This document shows positions 22,780 to 33,476 of a DNA stretch of 64,000 bases, one piece after another. The DNA is from Rhipidocladum racemiflorum (lineage: Eukaryota; Streptophyta; Magnoliopsida; Poales; Poaceae), in contig CM070577.1 in the NCBI GenBank assembly GCA_036346355.1, positions 49,610,309 through 49,674,308 on the forward strand, read 5' to 3'. The notes under the pieces were generated by a model. That model was not told the origin of the DNA and did not search any database. It saw nothing but the letters and a program-made list of their open reading frames with translations. The translations under genes and the position numbers were made by a program. Every line of letters begins with the position of its first letter. Position 1 is the first letter of the stretch.

Positions 22780-25003
22780 TGTCACACCCCAGCATTTAAT
22801 ATGCCTGAATGCTACCAAACATAAGCTAAACAACATCTAAATACCACACTTAAACATAAATTTCAGCAAAGGCGCATATGCTAAAAACCGAGATTTCGGC
22901 AGCATCTCCTTTGTTTTATCATGATTTGAACAATAGCAAAATATCACATGATATATCATAACGGAAAACATCCAAGGTAGCATCAATGGGTAATATAGCA
23001 GCAGTTTAAGTCTACCAAAATGGAATTAACCATCTCATAATCTAATACGAAGTGAAGGATGTAATAAAACATACGAACAAATTATAATCCTAGTTTCATC
23101 CCACTAGAATCATGATCTCAACTCCGAAGGGTAATTATAGTCTAAATGTGTGGGAAATTATGTGATGAAGTGCCGCTAAGCCCTTTTTCCCGCATGCCGG
23201 TGTCAACATACCTAAAAACAACATAAAACACAAGCGTGAGTTCATCACTCAGCAAGTATATTGCAATGGACAACAAGAACAATAACATTGCAATAATGTC
23301 TCACATCATGTATATCATCTCATTCATGAACACATAACATTATCATCATCATTATGTATGCAATGCAATGCAATGCTCATGTCTCCTTGGAAACTCATAC
23401 CGGTATGGTTGAGTACACACCCGTCGGTGTGCACCCTCTCCCCCTTCCATCCCGAAGATGGAGGGTGCCTACTCCTCGCTTCCAAACACCACGTGGATGG
23501 AATCACGATGTAGGACTTACTCAATGGCTCTCCGGATTAGTCATAACTTTCTCACCGACCTTCCCCGGACTAGTTATGACTTTCTCACCGCCCAGGCCAT
23601 GTAACATGCCATGTATGCAATTATGCCAACATCATATTTAACTCGTACATTAACACATGGCATCATAACATAATAAACATGCTCATCATATCATTGGCAA
23701 TCATTAAAGCATGGCAAGTGATCATATATCATGTAGTCAATTCCATCTATTCTCAACAAGCAACCTACAAATCGGTATCCATTACAACACACTTGCCTCA
23801 ACCACGGGCAACGGATTGGCGGGAAGTAGAAGGCACTCCCGGGGTCGCACCACCTACACATAGGTATCACACACTCACAATCATGTCCACAAAACAGTAC
23901 GCAAACCCTAATCTACCCCGACATTGCCAACTACTCACAAAACCTAAAAACAGAGGTTCTGTCCCGTCGGGACAGCAGCCTTCCAAAAGGCATAACTCGG
24001 GTTCTAAAACTCCGAATCAATTAAACGAGTACATCCTCGCGTAGCTTAGGAAATTTCCCAACTTTTTCTAGTTATAGGGAAAGACTGATTCGGAATCTAA
24101 AGTTGTTTAATCTACAAAATACCATGATCTGTTCCAATCACGTCACAGATTTTAATACGCTCGGTAAAACAGCCATAACTTTCAAACGGCTGGGCGGAAT
24201 TTAACGTTCTTTATATCCACGGAAAGATAACGAAATTATCTACAACTTTTTCAACGTCCGTACGACCAGATTCCGAATCTAATTTGGCAAAAAACCGAAC
24301 CCTAGGTCGACTGCTCATGCTGCCCGAAACAGAGAACGTGGCAACTTCTAGATCTAATCCAATCTACTCAATTCCAGTACCACCAATTGATCTGAAAACT
24401 TGATAAACACCCTTAAAACAGTACCTAGACCAACCCCAAGGATTCCCATGGCCATACCTTTGCCCAACGCACGAAAACCCAATAGATCTCCTCCCGGTTC
24501 GCGTGATCTCCTTCCTCGCTCCAATCTCGCCGGATCTCCTCGTCGCGGAGCGCTCCAACGGATGGATCTTTGAGGTGTGGAGGTGGAGAACTCCCCTAGG
24601 GGAAGCAAGGCAGGAGGAGAGGTGGTGGAGAGGTGGTGGAGCAATGGGGAGCAATGGGGGAGGTGGAGGCTTCACAAGGAGGAGGTGGGGAGGTGTGGGG
24701 GGCGGCTAGGACTTGTGGGGGCGCAAGGGCAGGGGGTGAACTCCAAAAGGGGCTGGGGAGGCCCCCAAACAGGTCTCCTACTCCTATTAGGACTCAAACT
24801 CCATCCCACCAAAGCCCACGACCCTTTCCTTTAGGCCCAAACTCCCCCGGAAAGGCCCAAAACCCCGGAAACGGCCCGGAAACGGCCCGGAAACGCTATT
24901 AAGCCTCCTATCATATGGTTTTAACCTCCAATACCATATTTCATAAAGTTTTTTGACCTTAACATTCACGTTAAATAATGTCATACCATTCCGTAGTGTC
25001 ACA
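22780..25003 (-). repeat. 3' LTR of LARD-B
   Basis: Plus-strand TGTCACACCCC... to ...GTAGTGTCACA. It carries the empty MITE site GTTTAAGTCTACC at 23004-23016, the palindrome CTGTCCCGTCGGGACAG at 23959-23975 and the G-rich U3 block at about 24570-24740. Confidence 0.9.
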
Positions 25004-25017
25004 TTCTCCCCCCCCTT
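25004..25017 (-). other. Polypurine tract of LARD-B
   Basis: Plus strand TTCTCCCCCCCCTT, that is AAGGGGGGGGAGAA in element sense, directly beside the 3' LTR. Confidence 0.82.
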
Positions 25018-28000
25018 CAACAGGATTCGACCCCGAATCCGAGACACGCCACTTCGCAAACAATCAAATCAAAGGGAGTTATGGTCCACACCTCATAACC
25101 CCGCTTAGAAGCCCCTACGACTTGCACCAGCCAGCACTCAGAGGCAAGGAGCTAAGGATCAAAGACTGACAGCTCTAAAGATAACTCACACTCAAAAACT
25201 TGCGAGAACTTTACTCAACACTGAAACACAAAGCACTCAAACAAGGCCTCGGCATGACCCAAGTGATAGGATAAAATCCCAAACAGACCACGCAGGACAA
25301 CAGTCTCATACTCCTCGTTCTAAGCATTCCTTGGAACTGAAGTGCCCGATCCCTTTAACTCAGGATACTCTCCAGAAAAACATGGTACCAACCTCCCTTC
25401 TGTGTTTCCTTGTACTCAAGACGACGCGAAGCAGGAGAGACACAACGCTCTAAGATTACCACCAGAACGAACAACCTACTTTAACCAGGATCCGTAAGAC
25501 TCGTGGTAAACGCACCGAACGTTCCTCTGCAGTTGACACAACTCGCTTCTTGCCCAACGACAAAAGCACCAATACACTTCAAAAGAAAAAGCGATCACTA
25601 GCAACCACCAAGTGGTCCACTAATAATGTAATCAACCCTACCGAGGAACACCTCAACGACACAATTCTCCACGAAGGTTTGCATTGAGTCATACACAACC
25701 TTCCACTCAAAGGACCACGATAAAGAGCACAATCATTGAGTGAGCTCAACCATAACATGAACCCAAGTGGCCCTCATCCAACACTCAAACCCCAAAGCGT
25801 TAAAACCACTTTGGAAAGGATTCGACAACAACCGTGAGAGTATTCATTTTAATTTCCTAAGCCAAAACGCAAAGGAAACACAAATCCCTTCACCACAACC
25901 AACACCAGAAATTCTTCATTGTTTCTTTTCATACTAGAAAGCAAGGGAAATCTCGTTTCATGACATGAATGCACATTCTTCAAGAGCACTCCGGAATAGT
26001 CATATCTCCATATATGACTTTCTCACCGACCCGGCTCAACGACTCTTTTATCATTTAACATCTAAAAACGATGTCCTGTTTACTTTTCATCATTCATTCA
26101 TCATGGAACAACAATACCGAAAAGTCATTCACCAAAAGACTTCTTCCTCGGTATCACATAACACTGACGGTTGCGCTAAATCATATCGACTATGATGGCA
26201 ACATCGTTAATCAACAAAACACCACATCGTGTGAAAACCCAACATCCATTTAAAATTAACCATGCAAAACCTCGCAAAATCAAACTCAACCCTTTGGAAC
26301 AAAACATCGACTCCAAAGTCAAACATTTGCACACACAACCGCCATAAATTTTATCAAAAGAGAGGGAAACTCAATCCCAAAAGAAAACTCTTCACTAACC
26401 AAATTCACTTATGAAATATTCATAAAGACCAGACTTGTGAAACATCCGCACACCAGACACATTTTCCAAATGACTCCAACTCTAGCCAAACAGAGTTACA
26501 CATCAAGGGTTTAACTCAAAAGTTTCCAACACAACCCTTTATGACCATCTTCTTCCTTTTAAAATTAATTCCAAAGATATTTCAGTGCGAACGCGAAAGG
26601 GTGCGATCAACTCAAAAACTTTTGGGGGTAAATCCATACTCATAGCACCAACTAAACAAATTAGCCAAAACCAAATATTTGCACCAATTTCTACAAGTTT
26701 TAGGGAAACTCTGAAACACAGCATAAGGAACACCTCAACCGAAAGCATTCAACCAAGATGGCAAACAACCACACCAGTCCAGAAGGTTTTAAACACAAGC
26801 TCAGCATAAAAAGAACCATCTCTAGTACTCCACTACGCTTTCCATTAAAAGACTTCAATAATTACTATCTACTCCCTGAGGAGCCCCAACACAATACAAC
26901 CAAAAGCTTCACAACAAATTCTTTCTCTTATTATCTTCCCCAATACTTATAAATAAAGTTTATGATGCTTACGAAAAGACAACCCACGAAGACTAAGTCA
27001 ACAAGATCCCCACTGACCAACATAACAAATAACATGATATTCTAGATTTGAAACAAGTGCTCCAACAAAACTTTCAGTGTGACAAACCAATAACTTTCAT
27101 ACCACCTATATGTAAACGTCTCGACAATCGAAACTTATTCAGTTAACAAGCGACTTCAACATGTAAATATTATCTCCTCAAGACAAGGTTCGTAAATATG
27201 ACTCTAAGACATGCATTCATTAAGGATAAAATTCTACATCATGATTATTATCCATTGTTCATCCCATCACAACATGCACTTGACAATAATACCACAGTTT
27301 TACACTTTTCTCTATTGGATCAATGGTTTCCAACAACTAACAACACTACCAAGTCAAATCACAAAGGAAGCATAATCATCAGTCAACAACATTGCTTTTA
27401 GCTACCCTATACATAGGTTACAACAAAATTGTCACTACACAACATACTCCAACTATTAAAATAGATTGAATACTAGCATTAACACTGCCCTTAACAACAT
27501 CATTAACAATAAGTCTTATGTCTTCTCAATTGATATCAATACTAACATTGTAGAGACACAACTGCATACTTCCAAATATACTAGTAGTTTGCAACAACAT
27601 AAATAGCAACTCTAATCAACTTCCAAATTAAAGTCACTAGGCAACACAATTAAATTTCTCTATTATTCCATTAGATTAGAACATCTTTAAACAACCAGCA
27701 AAGTTTCTTTAACAATAACAGCCGTCTACATCATCTTAATGTTTTAACTATGCATCAGGGTTTAAAACTTTAAACATAATCGGGGGTCATAAGCACTTTT
27801 AAAGCAAAGCAGCAGATTCTAAGCATGTACATTAACACACTCAATCATTCTCGCTAAGAGTAAACTACAACACTAGTTAGTCTATTTATTCTCAAGCTAG
27901 TGATAACAACCGCATTGAATTGTTTCAACTCACAAATTAACTTAACAATACGTCATCCCATAAACCACATTGGTACATGCTACAAAACATGCTAAACAAC

Positions 28001-29175
28001 GATTCTTACTAGGGACGTACGATTTCAGTCAAAAGACTACTTACTTTGTTTGCAGCATTTTAGTTTTAAAACTCATCCCAAATTTATAAGGAAACTTGAC
28101 TCTCAAAATTGCAATGAGACAAACCCAAACTTGATCATGCAAAAGGAATTTTCCAAAACACTTTTAGATCTCAAAGACTCCCACAGGAGGGAACCAAGCG
28201 ATCAAATAAACCTTTGCAATTAAAACCTTAACACCAAACCCCAAACTTTCACGAAACAAGAAGGGTTCTTCAAAGATGATTTCTTAAACCAACAAAATAA
28301 CGAAATCAAACACCACATACTCCTACAAAGCCACAGAACTTCAGCCCTGACAGCCAGGTCTGGCACAACTCCGCAATAACTCCTTTAACCTCAGAGAAAG
28401 ACAAACACAGGAATAAATTGAATGCTTCTTCCCCATAAGGCAACCAACAAACTAGGCATCAAAACTGGAAGGGCAACCAAAGGAAGCACAACACTAGACT
28501 CTTCTTCTTCGTCTTCACCCAAGGAAGACAAAACCACAAACCGCCTGTGGATCAATCCGCGAAAAACCAATACCAAACACTTTCCTTTTGGTTTCCATCA
28601 CTAAAACCAAGAAGACCAACAAAGACCGACCACAGAACAATAAAGAACATCCGAAGGAATCCACCACCAAACACTTCTATTTGACTCCAGTTAACTACCC
28701 GATCTACAACAGAAAGGGTAAGCACTCTTCCCCTACAGGGGTTAACAGTTCTTCGGTGATGGCGCTAACCGGCCACACCGTCAAACCTCACCCTTACTAT
28801 GAACAAAAAGAGAGGTGACCGAAACCCTTCGGCACCACAACCCCACTCTATCACCACAACAAGCACAATTCAATCATTTATGTTATTGACACAGCAACAT
28901 GCATTGTCAAATGAAGCATTCAATATCAAAGCTTAAATACAACATTTAAGCGTAAGGAAACGATACCCTTACCCTTTCCTACTGTGCATCCAGTGTGTGT
29001 CAAATTTTAGATTAGTTATACCACTTTTGCAAGTTTTAATGTTGCTATCCTATGACAAAATTTTAGTTAAGACCTAGGCCATGTTTCTAAGTTATTCCAC
29101 ATCATATTTTAGTTGTACCCTATAGCATGACACTAAAAATACACATTCCAAGGACCTACAGCCCGCCTGTACCAA
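25018..29175 (-). mobile_element. Internal region of LARD-B (non-coding)
   Basis: About 4.2 kb of AT-rich DNA. Short open frames exist but none shows a recognisable domain or conservation that I can see as coding. 25018-26925 is shared with LARD-A and, inverted and more diverged, with LARD-C (about 38800-40730). 28978-29160 is the leader shared with the coding element. The primer site beside 29176 is eroded: GCCTGTACCAATC where the family has GCTCTGATACCAAC. Confidence 0.8.
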
Positions 29176-31636
29176 TCAGAACACCCCGGCATTTAATATG
29201 CCTGAATGCTACCAAACATAAGCTAAACAACATCTAAATACCACAATTTAACATAAATTTCAGCAAAGGCGCATATGCTAAAAACCGAGATTTCGGCAGC
29301 ATCTCCTTTGTTTTATCATGATTTGAACAATAGCAAAATATCACATGATATATCATAACGGAAAACATCCAAGGTTGCATCAATGGGTAATATAGCAGCA
29401 GTTTAAGGCCCTGTTTGGTAGAGCTCCAGATCCCAGTTCCACCTCAGAGCTGAAACTTGTAGACTGAAATAAAGTGACTTGAGTTTATAATTTTATTGTA
29501 AAATGTAAACAAGATGGCCCACCTAAATACTTTTAATATACCCACAGCTCCAGCTCCACGAATTTGGTGAAGCTAGGAATACCCAGCTCCACCAACTCCA
29601 AGAATTTGGTGGAGCTGGAGCTCTGCCAAACACCCCCTAAGTCTACCAAAATGGAATTAACCATCTCATAATCTAATATGAAGTGAAGGATGTAATAAAG
29701 CATACAAACAAATTATAATCCTAGTTTCATCCCACTAGAATCATGATCTCAACTCTGAAGGGTAATTATAGTCTAAACGTGTGGGAAATTATGTGATGAA
29801 GTGCCGCTAAGCCCTTTTTCCCGCATGCCGGTGTCAACATACCTAAAAACAACATAAAACACAAGCGTGAGTTCATCACTCAGCAAGTATATTGCAATGG
29901 ACAACAAGAACAATCACATGGCAATAATGTCTCACATCATGTATATCATCTCATTCACGAACACATAACATTATCATCATCATTATGTATGCAATGCAAT
30001 GCAATGCTCATGTCTCCTTGGAAACTCATACCGGTATGGTTGAGTACACACCCGTCGATGTGCGCCCTCTCCCCCTTCCATCCCGAAGATGGAGGGTGCC
30101 TACTCCTCGCTTCCAAACACCACGGGGATGGAATCACGATGTAGGACTTACTCAATGGCTCTCCGGATTAGTCATAACTTTCTCACCGACCTTCCCCGGA
30201 CAAGTTATGACTTTCTCACCGCCCGGGCCATGTAACATGCCATGTATGCAATTATGCCAACATCATATTTAACTCGTACATTAACACATGGCATCATAAC
30301 ATAATAAACATGCTCATCATATCATTGGCAATCATTAAAGCATGGCAAGTGATCATATATCATGTAGTCAATTCCATCTATTCTCAACAAGCAACCTACA
30401 AATCGGTATCCATTACAACACACTTGCCTCAACCACGGGCAACGGATTGGCGTGAAGTAGAAGGCACTCCCGGGGTCGCACTACCTGCACATAGGTATCA
30501 CACACTCACAATCATGTCCACAAAACAGTACGCAAACCCTCATCTACCCCGACATTGCCAACTACTCACAAAACCTAAAAACAGAGGTTCTGTCCCGTCG
30601 GGACAGCAGCCTTCCAAAAGGCATAACTCGGGTTTTAAAACTCCGAATCAATTAAATGAGTACATCCTCGCGTAGCTTAGGAAATTTCCCAACTTTTTCT
30701 AGGTATAGGGAAAGGCTGATTCGGACTCTAAAGTTGTTTAATCTACAAAATACCGTGATCTGTTCCAATCACGTCACAGATTTTAATACGCTCGGTAAAA
30801 GAACCATAACTTTCAAACGGCTGGACGGAATTTAACGTTCTTTATATCCACGGAAAGATAACGAAATTATCTACAACTTTTTCAACGTCCGTACGACCAG
30901 ATTCCGAATCTAATTTGGCAAAAAACCGAACCCTAGGTCAACTGCTCATGCTGCCCGAAACAGAGAACGTGGCAACTTCTAGATCTAATCCAATCTACTC
31001 AATTCCAGTACCACCAATTGATCTAAAAACTTGATAAACACCCTTAGAACAGTACCTAGACCAACCCCAAGGATTCCCATGGCCATACCTTTGCCCAACG
31101 CACGAAAACCCAATAGATCTCCTCCCGGTTCGCGCGATCTCCTTCCTCGCTCCAATCCCGCCGGATCTCCTCGTCGCGGAGCACTCCAACGGATGGATCT
31201 TTGAGGTGTGGTGGTGGAGAACTCCCCTAGGGGAAGCAAGGGAGGAGGAGAGGTGGTGGAGAGGTGGTGGAGCAATGGGGAGCAATGGGGGAGGTGGAGG
31301 CTTCACAAGGAGGAGGTGGGGAGGTGTGGGGGGGCGGCTAGGACTTGTGGGGGTGCAAGGGCAGGGGGTGAACGCCTAAAGGTGCTGGGGGAGGCCCCCA
31401 ACCAGGTCTCCTACTCCTATTAGGACTCAAACTCCATCCCACCAAAGCCCACGACCCTTTCCTTTAGGCCCAAACTCCCCCGGAAAGGCCCAAAACCCCG
31501 GAAACGCCCCGAAAACGGCTCGGAAACGCTATTAAGCCTCCTATCATATGGTTTTGACCTCCAATACCATATTTCATAAAGTTTTTTGACCTTAACATTC
31601 ACGTTAAATAATGTCATACCATTCCGTAGTGTCACA
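29176..31636 (-). repeat. 5' LTR of LARD-B, carrying a MITE
   Basis: The start is altered (TCAGAACACC in place of TGTAACACC); the end is the normal GTAGTGTCACA. Nearly collinear with 22780-25003 except for the 231-bp MITE at 29407-29637. Contains the palindrome at 30590-30606. Confidence 0.88.
29407..29637 (+). mobile_element. Tourist-like MITE, copy 1
   Basis: 231 bp. Starts GGCCCTGTTTGGTAGAGCTC and ends GAGCTCTGCCAAACACCCCC, with TAA duplicated on both sides (29404-29406 and 29638-29640). The sister LTR at 23007-23009 has a single TAA and no insert, proving the exact ends. The 3-bp TAA duplication and terminal sequence fit Tourist/PIF-Harbinger MITEs. No coding capacity. Confidence 0.92.
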
Positions 31637-31641
31637 GCTCT

Positions 31642-31979
31642 AAATATTAAGCTGACGTGACTTTCACACATGAGTCTCAACTGATTAAGTTAAGCTTCTT
31701 TAGTCATTGAGCCAACCAAGCTAACGCTCTCTCAGTGCATAGAACTACGGACTGGCAGACATTGGTGTAAACTGATCCTGATGATTGGGAACAACAGGAA
31801 CAAGGTGCTGAGGTGCCTCCTGAGATGAAGACCCTTGCTCTTCTAGTTCTTTCTCTAGTTCTTCTGGCTCTTCTTCTTCTTCTTCTGTAATACTTCGGGA
31901 ACTTCTCGTTTGGGTAATTGATGGGTTTATCTGTTGAGCTAGAGGGTTAGCTGTTGTGGTGTTGTGTGGGAGAAAATCA
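31642..31979 (-). other. Sequence right of LARD-B, with an acidic minus-strand ORF
   Basis: A minus-strand frame (31745-32044, 99 codons) has a run of Glu (residues about 53-70), then a Gln/Pro tail without a stop-free continuation beyond 31745. I recognise no domain. Part of the Glu run is a (TTC)n tract on the plus strand, so it may be a microsatellite effect. By position it could be further family-G leader/gag flank or the promoter side of the host gene remnant that follows. Confidence 0.35.
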
Positions 31980-33476
31980 TTTGATGTGTACTTTTTCCCA
32001 CTCCCTCCACTTAACCCCTCCTCTCTCTCTCTCTCCCTGTCCACTCAGTCAAAATGCCCCTGGCTCTCCTCCCATCGAGCGACTCCCCTCACCAGAGCGC
32101 CTCCTGCCCCTGGAGCCTCCCCCACTCGACTGATCTTGCCCCCATCCGGCCAGCGCCGCCCCCCGCTCTTCATCGGATCAGCGCCGCCGTGCCCTTGGCC
32201 TCCTCCGAGCACCCAGCCGCCTCCTCTGGCTCTCCTCCTCCTTCCCCGAGCACGGTGTCGCCCCTGCTCCTCCCTCCCAGTCGGCACCGCCCACTCCTCC
32301 ACCGGCTTGGCGTCGCCCTGCCCCTGCTACTCCCTCCAGTTTTGGCATTGCCCCGGCCTCGTCCCTCGTGCGCATCCACTAACCGGACCGAACACCGAAC
32401 CACTCGTCTCCTCCTCCCGGCCACTACGGTCGACGGCGATGAGTGGTGGCCTCCCGGGATTCCATAATGCGCCAGTGTCGAGGGCCGTGGTAGTCGCTGC
32501 CGCGCTCTTCTCCGTCCCCTTCGGCTTCCGCGCCCGCTACCTCGACCTAGGCCTGTCCTACGAGGCAAGTCGCCCTACCCTCGCTACCTGGCTCGTACTA
32601 GATCCCGCCTCGCATCGCAAAACACTCTTATTTTGGGGGAAAAACACTTGCTTTCTGTACTCTGGGATCAAGAAGTGGGAATTGTAGGACAAATTTTGTG
32701 TAGTGGTGTATCAAATGCTCTTCTGAAGATGCAGCTGTAGTAGAATTCCCGCTGCCTATGTCGGTTTGGTTTGGTTTGAGCTGCAGTTGGGTAGGTGCTT
32801 ACGGGGATCATATGGCAATGCTACAAGAGATAGCTGATTGGGTTCACCATTCCTTTCAATGCAGAATGTTTATAAAAAATCTGCAGTTATGGAAGTTGGT
32901 CACCTCGTTGTTTGCTTCCTACTTGCAACTGCCTTATCTCTACTAGTTTATATGGTCGAGATGGTGGCATATTGGTATAGTTAGGTATGTGCAATGTCTA
33001 AAAATCATGTTTAGCTTTCTAAATGAGGCGACTAATAATCTAGATACGGTTTATTAAGTTCTGTCGTTGTTTAGGAGTTTTTGTTAGTGACATTTTTCTT
33101 ATTGTGGTATTGGTATATAGCTTTCTGTAACTATCATGTTAAATGAGATGTTACTGGATGTGGACAGTTCAAACTTACTAGTAAACTATATGGTTGGTGT
33201 TAGAATGATTAGTGCAATAATGTTGCTTAGCTATATTTTGAATCTCTACTTAAGTATCACATTTACTTCTGGGCCATGAACAGGTTTACGAATAAATATA
33301 AAAAGTTGTCCAAGAACTTTAGTATAATTGGTGTGACTAACCATCACCTTTGATTGGCGTGCTAAAAGATGGAAGTTGTAACCAAGAAAGAATACAAGTA
33401 ATCTCATTTTTAATAACATGTGTCTGTGATTGGGAGTCTATCACCAAGAAAGATGGAAGTTGTAACCAAGAAAGAA
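31980..33476 (+). pseudogene. 5' remnant of a UBAC2/rhomboid-like host gene
   Basis: A GC-rich leader (31980-32438, CT-rich start) precedes ATG at 32439. Exon 1 (32439-32564, 42 codons) begins MSGGLPGFHNAPVSRAVVVA, which I recognise as the N-terminus of plant UBA-domain rhomboid-like proteins of the UBAC2 group, ER membrane proteins; the first hydrophobic segment is residues about 15-30. It ends CGAG|GCAAGT, the consensus of a GC-AG intron. The acceptor TTTCAATGCAG ends at 32864, and exon 2 contains LQLWKLVTSLFA, matching the next conserved block of the family. One extra base in the A-run near 32875 puts that block out of frame. After about 32920 similarity is lost and intron-like sequence runs to 33476, where LARD-C begins. 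The remaining transmembrane segments and UBA domain are absent. Confidence 0.6.
33365..33476 (+). repeat. 28-bp direct repeat at the LARD-C junction
   Basis: The segment 33365-33392 (core GATGGAAGTTGTAACC) recurs perfectly at 33449-33476. The second copy ends exactly where similarity to the truncated LTR begins (33477). This looks like filler DNA copied during repair of a break. Confidence 0.8.

Larger units (their letters stand above)
22780..31636 (-). mobile_element. LARD-B: complete non-coding LTR element of family T
   Basis: 8857 bp, flanked by GCTCT on both sides (22775-22779, 31637-31641). LTRs of 2224 bp (22780-25003) and 2461 bp (29176-31636; 2227 bp without its MITE). The interior of about 4.17 kb has no gag or pol and only short ORFs. 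LTRs, leader next to the primer site and polypurine tract match the coding chromovirus at 2326-13999. It therefore looks like a LARD that relies on proteins supplied in trans by the coding member (inference from known pairs such as rice Dasheng/RIRE2). Confidence 0.9.

Noticed and set aside
28422..28818. Ser/Thr/Lys-rich ORFs in LARD-B interior as an accessory protein
   Set aside because: Short, not recognisable in LARD-C, and the frame has no clear support from conservation.
32054..32687. Pro/Ser-rich ORFs (137 and 243 codons) over the host gene leader
   Set aside because: They cover the CT-rich untranslated leader; the only frame matching a known family is the short exon from 32439.
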